A DNA stretch of 43,433 nt from Didymodactylos carnosus. Taxonomy: Eukaryota; Rotifera; Eurotatoria; Philodinida; Philodinidae. A program made the translations under genes and the position numbers. Where the stretch lies: contig CAJNOQ010000683.1 in assembly GCA_905250885.1 (NCBI GenBank), positions 1 through 43,433 on the forward strand, read 5' to 3'. The notes under the pieces were generated by a model. That model had not been told where the DNA came from and ran no database searches. It saw only the letters and a list, made by a program, of their open reading frames with translations. This document shows, piece after piece, positions 12,627 through 22,700 of this stretch; position 1 is the first letter of the stretch, and the number at the start of each line of letters is the position of its first letter.

Positions 12627-13750
12627 ATGTCACAATCTCAGACATCTATGTCCCCTATCAATAGTGCCCTTTCTTCTACTCCTAGTTGTTTTGAAGCTAG
12701 CGGCGATCAGATGGAAACATCAAAACCACTCTCGTATTAAAATTAGAAGGTAAGAAAACTACAGCACTACTCGTCATCGATATTTTTATCTGAATATTTC
12801 GTTACAGTTCTTCGTATAATTCGTAGTTGTCAACAACAACAAGGTTTAAGATACGAGATTATCAACAATATCGGTATGAAAAAAATTTTCGAGAAAATTT
12901 CATAAAAGCAACTGTAGATTAATCCTGAAATGACACGAATATTAGATGTAAGTCGCATATAACTCCTTTTTATGGATCTAATATATTTTTGTTTAACTTT
13001 TAAGTGAAATACATCAACAACAAACAGCAACAATGACTCACATAATGTGAAGAAATCGTAAAATAGAAGTTAGAAACGATAAAGTTCAATTATTTGTTTT
13101 TGAATAAAGAAGCGTTCGGAGATGCAATTAAGGTAAATCGAAAAGCTCAACTAATCAATTATAACATGCTTTTAGTGATTTTCAGAAAAGTGATGTTTCA
13201 TTTGATACTAAAATGGATTTATGTGAAAGTTTTCTAAAAGACATTATTGAAACATTAAAAATTGTAAAAGATATATTAAGAAATGATTTAGTGAGTGAAA
13301 TAGTGCAACAATAGGGTCTCTTCTACATTGGATGTTCTTTTTTATTTTCAGACGCTCAAATCGGTGCGTAATACACTAGGTGGTGATAGTAATAAGTTAT
13401 TTGACAATGTTTAGGTTAATAGTTATATATCAAAAATGATGGAAAGAAATTTGATTATGATTGATAATTCTAAACATCATTGACAACAACAATAAAAAAT
13501 TGAAAATACGTTATCGTGAACGATATTAAAAAAAATGCCAATATCAGCCGATATTGTTCAAATGCACGATCTTTTATTACAGACAGATATGGTTCAGAAA
13601 ACAAAGAGTACAAAATTTTACCAATGATCTTTTCACAATCAAATATTAGGAATGCAAGAAATTATTTAGCGTCACAAGTTAAAGCCATCTGTATTTTATT
13701 AAAGAGTTATCTTATACATACGAAAAGATATCGGAGTAGTTGGGTTTAAT
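12627..13750 (+). pseudogene. SRP68: decayed SRP68 (signal recognition particle 68-kDa subunit) copy
   Basis: Intact SRP68 binds SRP RNA and SRP72 and is needed for co-translational targeting to the ER. Here only fragments survive, in order and on one strand. An N-terminal piece gives LKLEVLRIIRSCQQQQGLRY, resembling human SLEILQIIKESQQQHGLRH; it is split by a 58-bp intron (12750-12807) in proper phase. A later piece, EIHQQQTATMTHIM-stop-RNRKIEVRNDKVQLF, matches the human AATMSEVEWRGRTVPVKIDKVRIF region. Next comes DTKMDLCESFLKDIIETLKI (human TKERLFESMLSECRDAIQVV), and then ADIVQMHDLLLQ (human QDLIRLYDIILQ). Lesions: a frameshift near 12733, a lost base near 12847 in what should be the glycine-aspartate after LRY, TGA at 13048-13050 replacing the conserved Trp, a frameshift near 13105, further stops downstream, and no trace of the segment between the N-terminal piece and the middle. 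The C-terminal region was not found. A functional copy should exist elsewhere. Confidence 0.85.
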
Positions 13751-14624
13751 CATATGTTAACATGTGGTAAATCTATCTAATCAGTATGAGTAGAAAAAAG
13801 AAGTTTAGTTTAGATTTCAGTTAATCTATTCATTTTTCTATTTTTAAACTCGTTTTTTTCTATGTATAACTTGTAAACAAAAACTGTAGTTTGCTGTTTC
13901 GTTACTGCCAGTATATTGGAGAAATCTAAAATCTATTTTCCTTCCAAATGTCTTAGTTTTTATGTGAAATTGAACTTCATTTTTATGAGATGGTCTTTTA
14001 TGCAAATGCTCTAAAATATGTACCAACAATTCATCTCGATTTATTAGAATACGTTTCTTAATTACATGTTTTAGTTACACTCATTTGTTAATATTTTTTT
14101 GTATTTGTTTTAATTACGTAAATTATTCAAATTTTTATTAAAATGTAAAATAAATGATGTACCAAGTTTTAGACTATCACATTGTTTTTGAGGAAAACTA
14201 TACAGCTGCTTTTTGGAAATATTTGCACATTAGAATCCGAAAACTTGACTAGTATTAACTGTAAATCTGCTCTTTGTTTTATTTCATGTTTTTTTTCGAA
14301 AACAGAACAATGTTTACGAAAATGCAAAAGAAATTAATTTGACCAACAATAAATCCCTTCTTTTCATTGTAAGTTGATATATTAAAAACTGAAAATGAAC
14401 GAACTGCATTTCATTACGAAATTTTATTCTTGCTCTATGGTCTTGTTATCTTATCTTTTTCTCTTCTACACGTTGAGTCATATAAAACGAGATCCTCTTG
14501 TCTATTTCAGATATCTGATAGTTTTCTAATTTTCTTCATTTTTAAATCTTACGTGACGAAAATGCATTATTAATATGATTGTAAATTAAAATTTTTTCAT
14601 TACTTTTAAAATCGTTTTTAAATA
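13751..14624. other. noncoding gap before CHMP6
   Basis: No coding signal after the last SRP68-like piece. It should contain the CHMP6 promoter. The bases just before the CHMP6 start are A/T-rich, and no classical core promoter element could be singled out. Confidence 0.5.
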
Positions 14625-17600
14625 ATGGGAAATTTATTTTCAAAAAAATCTAAAAAACCACAACAAACCAAAATCACTGAGCAAGATCGTGCTGTTCTAG
14701 TAAGCCGTGAGAATTTTTATCTTTATTATGACATTCTAATAGTTGAGTGTAATTGTTATCTATGTAAAATGATCGGTTATATTAAGTTTTCATTGCTTAT
14801 ATAGTTGCAATTTTAGCGACAAAATATTTTAGATATAAAAAATAAAAAAAGAAGGATGGACACAAATACTAATCAAGATACATTTACGGCTGATTTAAAT
14901 GATATTTTTTTCAATTTGAATGATGGAGAAAATAAGAATAATAATAATAATAATATCGCGATCGTAGAAAATGATTCAACATTGTATCGATCAGCTAATC
15001 AACATACACTTTCATTTTCGACAATATCATCCGATTCACACATTAGCACACATGTTATTCCTCCACCCGCACTCTTTGCTAACATCGAAAAAAATGTTAC
15101 AATCGACAATTCGAATCAAACTACGTCTTTTTCAAATGATATTTCATTAAACGAAAAAGAATCACAACAAGAGTATACTGTTGAAGATGAATGGTCAAAT
15201 ATACCAACTTATGTTATAGGTAGTGATAATCAAATATTACATCAATCCGTGGCAAATATTGCGTCATTTGATAATATATTTTTTAATGATGCTAAGTCAT
15301 ATTTATTTTCTACATGTCAGATAGCCACCAAATCCACACCACAAATAAAACAACATGTTGGCTTTTTTACACGTTTATTGAATATATTTAGAAGGCAAAA
15401 TAGTGCTGAGAAAACAGCTGATACATTTGATGAACAATGTTTACAATTATTAAATTTAGCATCACACAAATGTGATATGACCGATCGTGTTCATATTCGT
15501 ATATTGTTTACAATTTATCGTCGTTTAACAAAATCAAATCATGTTTATCATTCTGTTCATGGAAAACATTGGGAAGATATTGGATTTCAAACAGACCATC
15601 CTGAAACAGATTTTCGTTCATCCGGTCTCTTTTCATTACTTATGTTACTTTATTTTGTTGATTCAATGTATTTACCATTGGCCACACAAATTTATCTCCT
15701 ATCATTAACATCAAAACAACAATTTCCATTTTGTTTAATTGGAATTAATTTGGCTAATTTATTAATTAAATTTCTTCGACAAAAAACACAACGAATAAAA
15801 TTAAAACATATGCATAAAAAATGTGAAAATATAACAGATACAATTGGAAATTTGTTTATTGCTCTCTTTCTCAGTTTTTATCTTCAATGGAAAACTCGAA
15901 TTTTAACAATTGAATATACTCAACAAGTATTAAGTCAATTAGAACAAACGTTAATGAATAAACCAAAATTATTATTTACTGATTTTGATAATTATTTTCA
16001 ACAACAAAATCGTTCAGAACAATATATTGTAGAGGGAGAAGAAAACCAGCAACAAATTAATAATATGGCCGATAATCATTTTTAATATCCTATCCTACTA
16101 AATTTACCAATAGAATGTTTTCTTGCCAATGTTAACTTTGATAGTATATGGTGTTTTTTTAAGCTACCTATATTTTTATATCAGAGAAAAGGTTTAACTA
16201 TCATTTTATGAACAACAACTATCATACAGGTCCTTTCTTTTTCTCGGAGTGTTTAAATGGCGAAATTTGTTTCTTTATTTTTCGACACAATTGACAATAT
16301 TTGCCTATTTTTTGAATGAAAAAATTTTTAATATTCTTTTTATGCATTCCATGAACAAAAAACACTGTGTAACAGACACTTAATGTAGATTAACGATACA
16401 TTTCTCTAAATTGAATCTAGTTTTAATTGGATGAAGCTAACTGTGTGTCAATTAATCGATCGATACAGCAGCGATCACTTCAGTTAAAACAAGATTTCAA
16501 CGATCTTGTCGCTAGATAAACGTAGCTTTTGCAAGTGGATGGTACAGCGGCAATTTTCTCGTTTACTAAGTTGGGACACTGTTTATTTATCTAAACTTTA
16601 TTTGGAATGAAATCTTTTATTTTGTCATATATTTGTAACGTTTAAGAGCCATTCATTAATTCCGTCCTTATTATGATTTTAATTTTGTTCAACGTTACAG
16701 TTGAGTATTTTTGGATTTTATAATACTTTTTTTCTTGTTTTACTGTTTTGGTCTATTTTTCTCTATATCAAATAGAAAATACAAAAAAACTGTGATCGTT
16801 ATTTGATGCTTTAATTTTAGTTTATTTTTTTAGAATACACTTTGTAAATAAAAATACAATAAAGCATGTCTGATAACTGTCAGTATTAACTATTATAAAA
16901 CATAGCTTAGTCTTCTTGTTTTTGCCTCTAATTATCTTAGCAGGCTTCTTTTTCTAGAAAATGAGTACGAGAATTATTTTGATATGTTTTATTTAGCAAT
17001 TGAAACAACAACGTGATCGTTTGAAACAATATAAACGACGTGTCGAAACTCAACTTGAAAAAGAACGTGAAATTGCCATAGAACTGATTAAAAATGGCAG
17101 AAAAGAGTATAAATAGCTTCGTGGAGATCATATAACTTTTTTTTGTTATACTATTTTAATTTTTAGTCGTGCACTATTATTATTACGAAAAAAACGTATG
17201 CTCGAAGCGCAATTGGACAAGTCCGAAGGCATACTCAATAATGTTGAACAATTAGTATGTATTCATTAATCTTTAAAACTTTGATAGTAAACAAAAAAAA
17301 ATTTTTTTTTTTCATTTTTGTAGATAAATGAATTAGAATTTGCTCAAGTCGAAGTTGATGTTGTAAATCGTTTAAGACAAGGAACAGATGCTTTGAAGAA
17401 AATGAACGAAATGTTGAAATTAGAAGATGTAGAAAAATTAATGGAAGATACACGAGAGGCAGTTGAATATCAAGAAGTAAGTAAATTGTAACTTTGGTCA
17501 TGCCATTGAAGTGAGAGAAAGAGAGAGAGAGAGACAAGATCACTATCAACTATTTTATTTCTTTTACAGGAAGTAACAAACGCTTTATCTGGTAATTTGA

Positions 17601-17922
17601 GTCATACAGATGAACGCGAGGTGCTAGCTGAATTAGAAGAAATGATAAGGGTACGTCGTCATTAATCAATTTCTAAATTTGATAATTTTTTAACTCGTTT
17701 TAATATATTTTTGTTTTTGAAGGAAGAAACAGGAAACGAAACTATTCATTTACCAGATGTTCCAACGCATTCACTCATACGTGAAGGTATGATCCGTTTC
17801 GAATTATCGGCTATATATACATAATCAATATTATAATTAATTCTATTATTTTAGATCAAAGAGAACGACCAATAAAACAAAAAACTCCTACTACACGCGA
17901 AAGAGTTCTTGTTGCCGAATAA
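14625..17922 (+). CDS. CHMP6: CHMP6 / VPS20, ESCRT-III subunit, complete, 7 exons
   Basis: Myristoylated ESCRT-III protein that links ESCRT-II to CHMP4 polymerisation in multivesicular-body formation, cytokinesis and membrane repair. Exons: 14625-14699, 16997-17106, 17167-17254, 17324-17476, 17570-17650, 17723-17786, 17855-17922, totalling 639 nt (212 aa; human 201). All phases close. The start MGNLFSKK provides Gly2 for myristoylation and is followed by TKITEQDRAVL, as in human RVTEQDKAIL. Exon 2 begins QLKQQRDRLKQYKRRV, and the junction of exons 2 and 3 gives NGRKDRALLLLRKKR. EREVLAELEEM and the C-terminal IHLPDVP (residues 177-183) correspond to the acidic tail helix and the MIM2 motif that binds the VPS4 MIT domain. 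Intron 1 is 2297 bp and contains another gene; the other introns are 60-93 bp. Confidence 0.97.
14856..16085 (+). CDS. ELMOD3: ELMO domain protein, ELMOD3-like, intronless, nested in CHMP6 intron 1
   Basis: ELMOD proteins are GAPs for ARF and ARL GTPases. The single uninterrupted frame encodes 409 aa. Residues 1-190 are low-complexity and poorly conserved, with an Asn run near 28-33. The ELMO domain spans roughly 207-375: HIRILFTIYRRLTKS, then HWEDIGFQ (W239) and TDFRSSG. R254 sits at the catalytic arginine position of the family. QFPFCLIGINLANLLI follows. IYRRLT and QFPFCL favour ELMOD3 over ELMOD1/2. In ELMOD3 as I recall it the arginine is followed by GAG; here it is SSG. The gene lies wholly in the first intron of CHMP6 on the same strand, 156 bp after its donor and 911 bp before its acceptor. 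A splice-acceptor-like TTTTAG ends at 14833, 22 bp before this ATG. I cannot tell whether it is a cis or trans-splice site. The symbol is assigned by family resemblance. Confidence 0.88.
   Translation: MDTNTNQDTFTADLNDIFFNLNDGENKNNNNNNIAIVENDSTLYRSANQHTLSFSTISSDSHISTHVIPPPALFANIEKNVTIDNSNQTTSFSNDISLNEKESQQEYTVEDEWSNIPTYVIGSDNQILHQSVANIASFDNIFFNDAKSYLFSTCQIATKSTPQIKQHVGFFTRLLNIFRRQNSAEKTADTFDEQCLQLLNLASHKCDMTDRVHIRILFTIYRRLTKSNHVYHSVHGKHWEDIGFQTDHPETDFRSSGLFSLLMLLYFVDSMYLPLATQIYLLSLTSKQQFPFCLIGINLANLLIKFLRQKTQRIKLKHMHKKCENITDTIGNLFIALFLSFYLQWKTRILTIEYTQQVLSQLEQTLMNKPKLLFTDFDNYFQQQNRSEQYIVEGEENQQQINNMADNHF
14934..14954 (+). repeat. (AAT)n run encoding an Asn stretch
   Basis: Seven near-perfect AAT/AAC-type triplets inside the ELMOD3-like frame encode consecutive Asn residues, so length change by slippage would keep the frame. 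Confidence 0.75.
16858..16863 (+). promoter_or_regulatory. candidate poly(A) signal for the nested ELMOD3-like gene
   Basis: AATAAA lies 133 bp upstream of CHMP6 exon 2, with a second AATAAA at about 16846. Either could end the nested transcript inside the host intron. Its use would have to be suppressed for full-length CHMP6 mRNA to be made. Motif match only. Confidence 0.4.
17513..17534. repeat. (GA)n microsatellite in a CHMP6 intron
   Basis: A GA run within the 93-bp intron 17477-17569. No effect on the coding sequence is expected. Confidence 0.85.
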
Positions 17923-19734
17923 TGAACTACTTACAATAATTTGATGCATTTTTCTTTTCATACATAGTTAAGATGTTCTTCATTGTAAATTTAACAGTAA
18001 ATAATCGTTCTTGTTTTTTTTTGTACCTTTTTCTACTTTGTCGACGGCTTATTGTTGTCATTGTTTTTTAAAAGATGGGAAAAGATAAACTTTGAATATT
18101 ACTAATTTTGTGGGGTTTTTTTCTAACCTATTTCTAAAAACATAGTGTGATTACTTTTGCCTGACTCTTATTTCAATTTATTTTCTTCGGAAAGTATTAG
18201 AAAAGCATGTGAATCTTCTTATTCTTAACAGGCTTCTCTGTAGCATTCTAGAAAATTGTCATTCTCACTTTCGAAAAAGAGGAATCAGTGTCAATCAATT
18301 ATCATGGTCTTTTCTGGCTTATTGTTATGGATAACAAATTTTGAAGTCATATATGAACTGTCTTTCGATTATGATAAAAAAATACAAATTTCACTATGTG
18401 TGGGTTTGTTAACCGATAAAGTATCTTCGAATGGTGTATTTCTCAATTTGTATCATTATTTGTTATTATATTGGTATAAATACTAAAGATGACATACTGC
18501 GATAGTCGGTACAAAAAAACAAGCCGTTCTATGCATGCTGCTCTTGCGTGTCGATGTATCTAATGGAAATGATAAATGAATTTATCTGGTATAGAACGAC
18601 ACTTGAGTTTTTTTAACTTTATTTTTTTTAATTGAAAAAGTATATTTATAGCTGAATTCAACAAAATTATCTCACCGACTTTAGATCACTGTATAGTGAG
18701 TAAAAAATTGTTCAACTTAAGATTTCAGAGAAATTATTGTCTTCGTTTTTTTCTTCTACTCAGCACACACATACCGCTCACGATTGGTATTCTACTATGA
18801 GGCCTTTTGTTGTCACATACACTGGACACTACAAAAATTATATCATAATCTATAGCAAGCATGTACAATCGGGTAAGTTGTTCTCGATCGTATCACTTTT
18901 GCACTAGACGTACGCTTTCGATATTGAAATCGTTTACGAAAAATTCTGTTAGTGGCTGAGAGACTGAGAAAATGCTGAAAACTAACTGATGAAGTCCTAA
19001 TTCAGAAGAACTTTCTCAATGAACAATACTCACACCATGAGTCTATCCATTTTTTTTAATTTTCTTCTATTTTAGTATCGAAAAATATTGTTATTTTACT
19101 AAGTGTAACACTATTACGAGAGAGGAAAGAATATAATTATCTAGTATCATATATTATTTTCAAAGTTTAATCAACAAATTGTGATAAAAAAATTCGTTGA
19201 TATGTTTAGATGTGCCTTTAAAAAACAAATGATAATCACTCTGCTCAATTTCGAAGAGAACTTCAGAGTAATTATTAAAACGCTTATTGTTTTTTTCATT
19301 CTTGTTTGCCGCTTTGTTTCTTATTTTTTTTTATTTATCACATTGCACTTCTTTTGCGAATGATCAATACATTTATATGTTTTTCTCCTCTAAATATGCA
19401 CATCTAAATTTAAAACATTTATTTATTAGTGTTAGATTCTTTATATTCTATCTTTTTTATATTTTAGTCAAAAAAATTCAGTAATTTTTTTGTTTTAACT
19501 GTGATCAAACCCATAAGAAAAATACTCTTTCTAAAAGTATTCTTGTGCATCTGTTAGTGTATTGTGTGAAACACGATGAAGAATGATGATTATACTCTTT
19601 CTGACAGTTAATTAACACCTCACTTACTAGAGTGTCACAAACTTTGTTAGTGTAATCTACATGTTTTCAATATTTCTCATTCGAAACCTGTAAAATTTAT
19701 TGAACTTCGTCATTTTGTTTATTTTATATTGAAA
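17923..19734. other. 1.8-kb noncoding gap between CHMP6 and TOPBP1
   Basis: It contains the CHMP6 3' UTR and the TOPBP1 upstream region. Open frames at 18256-18486 and 19181-19484 are T-rich, have no recognisable motif and no matching splice pattern, so I do not call them. No tRNA or other RNA gene was seen. Confidence 0.55.
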
Positions 19735-22700
19735 ATGAGTCATTTATTTGTTCTCAAGCCTAATGTTCAACATTCTCATGATCAACAATCAAATTTAGAA
19801 CTTGTTTATCAAGTAAGTAGGGATTGTTCAGTTATATTAAACAATACTCGATCCTTTTTTTTACGATTAATTTTAGAAATTATTGGATGAAAACTTGAAT
19901 GTTAGCTGGATTAGTGAAGAAGAAATATTTCAAACCTTGCCATCAACAGATAATTTTTATATTATTGAACCGTTTCAAGGTCCAATATTTGAACATTTAA
20001 AAAATATCGGAGTACAGTACGTGTGCATCTGTGAGTTTTTTTCTTTATATGTGAGTCACCATCGTGTTTTACATTTTTCAGCCTATTTGGTCCACCCTGT
20101 ATTTTGGGGTCTCTGTCTTCTGATACAAGCATACCAGTTGTAAATTATCCGATTTATGCTGTCTCAATGAGAAATATGTTTATTACGAGTAGTGGTGTTA
20201 AAAAACAAATTCGAGTATGTATCGTATCTTACGGGTGATAATTTAGCGCACAATATTTTTTATTATTTTCATTTTAGGACGATATATTTCAAAAAATTCA
20301 GTTAATGGGTGGTAGAACAGATAATCAGTTTGTTGAAATTACGACGCATCTTGTGTGTGACATCAGTGGAACGGAAAAATATTTAGTCAGTAATACGATT
20401 TGTTCTTGTTTGATATGTGTTCAACTGTATTATGATTCTAGGCTGCTGTCGAACGTAATATTCCCGTGTATACATCGGATTGGATTGTCGAAGTTTGGAA
20501 TATGTGTCGAAAAAAGTAATGAATAGTTTTTTCTTTCTTGTGTGATCACGCCAAACACCAAAAAAGCAGTATTATAATGATGCGATAAAACGCATATTTC
20601 AGAATTTTGATTCCAGTAATGTTCAGTGTTGGAGACTCGAGAATTCGAAATCGCCTTATCTGATTTCGATTGAAAATGTGTACTTACTGTTCCATTGCAT
20701 TAACGAATTGAATCGTCCATGAGTTTCAGATGATTGTGCATCTGTGCTTTCGAAAGTGATAAATAGTGTCTCACATATCGAACTATCTAGCAGAACTTTT
20801 ACATCATCTGACATGAGCTGAAATTTTAGAAAACAGTGTTTGTGAAAGTCAGCAAAAAGTACCGAGCTCTTGTTTGATTTTTGTTGTCATGATTTGACAG
20901 AACTGACGATTGTCTTCGCTATTTGGATGCGCACCCTTTTCTATACTTTGGTGCACAGTTTATCCCAATGCTCATTTGACAGGTAAAATGTATTTTGTCA
21001 TTCCGAGAGGAAAAATCATTGTAAATCTTGTTGTTTTCTGGCAAGGCATATTTGAGACAACAGAAAGCGGTGCCTGAGAAAAAGAGTTTCTGACGCAAGA
21101 AAAGTCAAAAATGCTGCTGACTCTCTCGCACAGTTTGTTATTAAATATTTTGTAGAATATGTTGGGCTCAAGATGAACAATTTAATAAATATAAATGTCC
21201 GTTATTCAAAAATCTCTTATTCACAACAACAGGAATATCCAGCGAAGATCGTTTAACTATTCAATCAAAAATAGAACAAAATGGTAAGTGGATAGAATGA
21301 ACTTGGCGTACAACATCCTTTATTAAAGCAAAAATGTTATCCATTTCAGGTGGAAAATTCACGCCACATTTAACGGGCGATTGTACACATCTGCTATGTG
21401 AAAAACCAGAGGGTAAAATAATAATAAAAACTAATTTGCTATCTCATTAGTTCAAACATAAGAGTAATATAAGATTTTTTTGAAAACTGAATTTTTGAAG
21501 AAGAGTTTGGCATTGGTAACGAAATTGTCTTTGCATCTTTTACACTTTGCATTTGATTTTGTTTCTTGCAATAGTTTGAGTTAGTATCTGGCTACTGTTT
21601 CAAAAGATACGCGATTTCAACAGTGATCATTACTCCCTAACTACTTTAGATGATGAGGATCTTTACCATTAATGGTTTATTTTAGGTGAAAAATATACAT
21701 TTGCCAAACAACGTCATCTTCGGATTGTAAAATGTCAATGGTTGTTTGATTCAGTTTTAAAAAAACAATTTATGAATGAAAAAGATTATATTGTTACCGA
21801 TGACGAACGTTTGAAAACATCGACACCAAATTCAAGTCTCAATAGTAGGTATTTTTCGTTACTTGTTTTGCATGAAATTTTTTTACAATATATATTCTAG
21901 ATCAAAATCGTCTTATGAAACACTTAAACACAAATGATATTAGTTTAAGTTCAATATGTCCCTATGATAATTCATCTGACACATTAGCAATGGATAGTAA
22001 TCTTTATCCAACAACAGTCACATTGATAACAACAACCATTCAAACACAACGTACTCAATCAGCTTTACAACCGTCCTCTACTACAAATTCAAAAATTACT
22101 GTTACAACAAAAAAAACTTTACCGCCAAACAAAACAGTTCAGACTGATACAACCGATACCGGTCAGTATAAAACAAATGCAATCGTCAGTTATCCAAAGA
22201 ATCAACTACTCTCTTTTTCAGCTACACGAGCAACGATGAAACAGATACATTCAATGACATCAACCACAACCACATCAAAAATATTTGCTAATTTATCATT
22301 TACTATGTTAAATTTTAGTCAAAAACATGATATCGATTTGCTTCATAAAACAATTGTGGATAATGGCGGGTGTGTATGCGAAGATCAACATGAATCGTTC
22401 GATTATTGTATATATCCATTAACATTATCATCATATGATAAATTATCAATTGGAGATATCCAGTACGAAAAAATGGTGACAAATTATTGGATATTTTTAT
22501 GTGTTGAATCAAAACAACTGTTATTATTGGATACACATTTTCTTTATCGACCATTTTGTTTAAATGACAAAGTTCGAGAAAAAGAATTTCAATTAAACGA
22601 TTGTGTTATTTCAATTAGTGGTTTTAACGGTATGGAAAAAAATGGTTTGACATATCTTTGCCAACAGGTGTTAGGTGCTCATATTCAAGATGCATTTGTA

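Noticed and set aside
13516..13749. 77-codon open frame
   Set aside because: Its right part (ASQVKAICILLKSYLIHTKR) is one of the ordered SRP68-like pieces, so it is part of the pseudogene and not a separate small gene.
14856..16085. ELMOD3-like frame as a long alternative exon of CHMP6
   Set aside because: Splicing exon 1 to the only nearby acceptor (after 14833) gives a stop at the second codon, and the frame has its own ATG, full ELMO domain and stop.
16086..16200. Poly(A) tail expected if the ELMOD3-like gene were a fresh retrocopy
   Set aside because: No A tract or flanking duplication is seen after the stop, so retro-origin stays a hypothesis based only on the missing introns.
18256..19484. 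Short T-rich frames between CHMP6 and TOPBP1
   Set aside because: Hydrophobic products from T-rich DNA, no recognised motif and no exon structure linking them.
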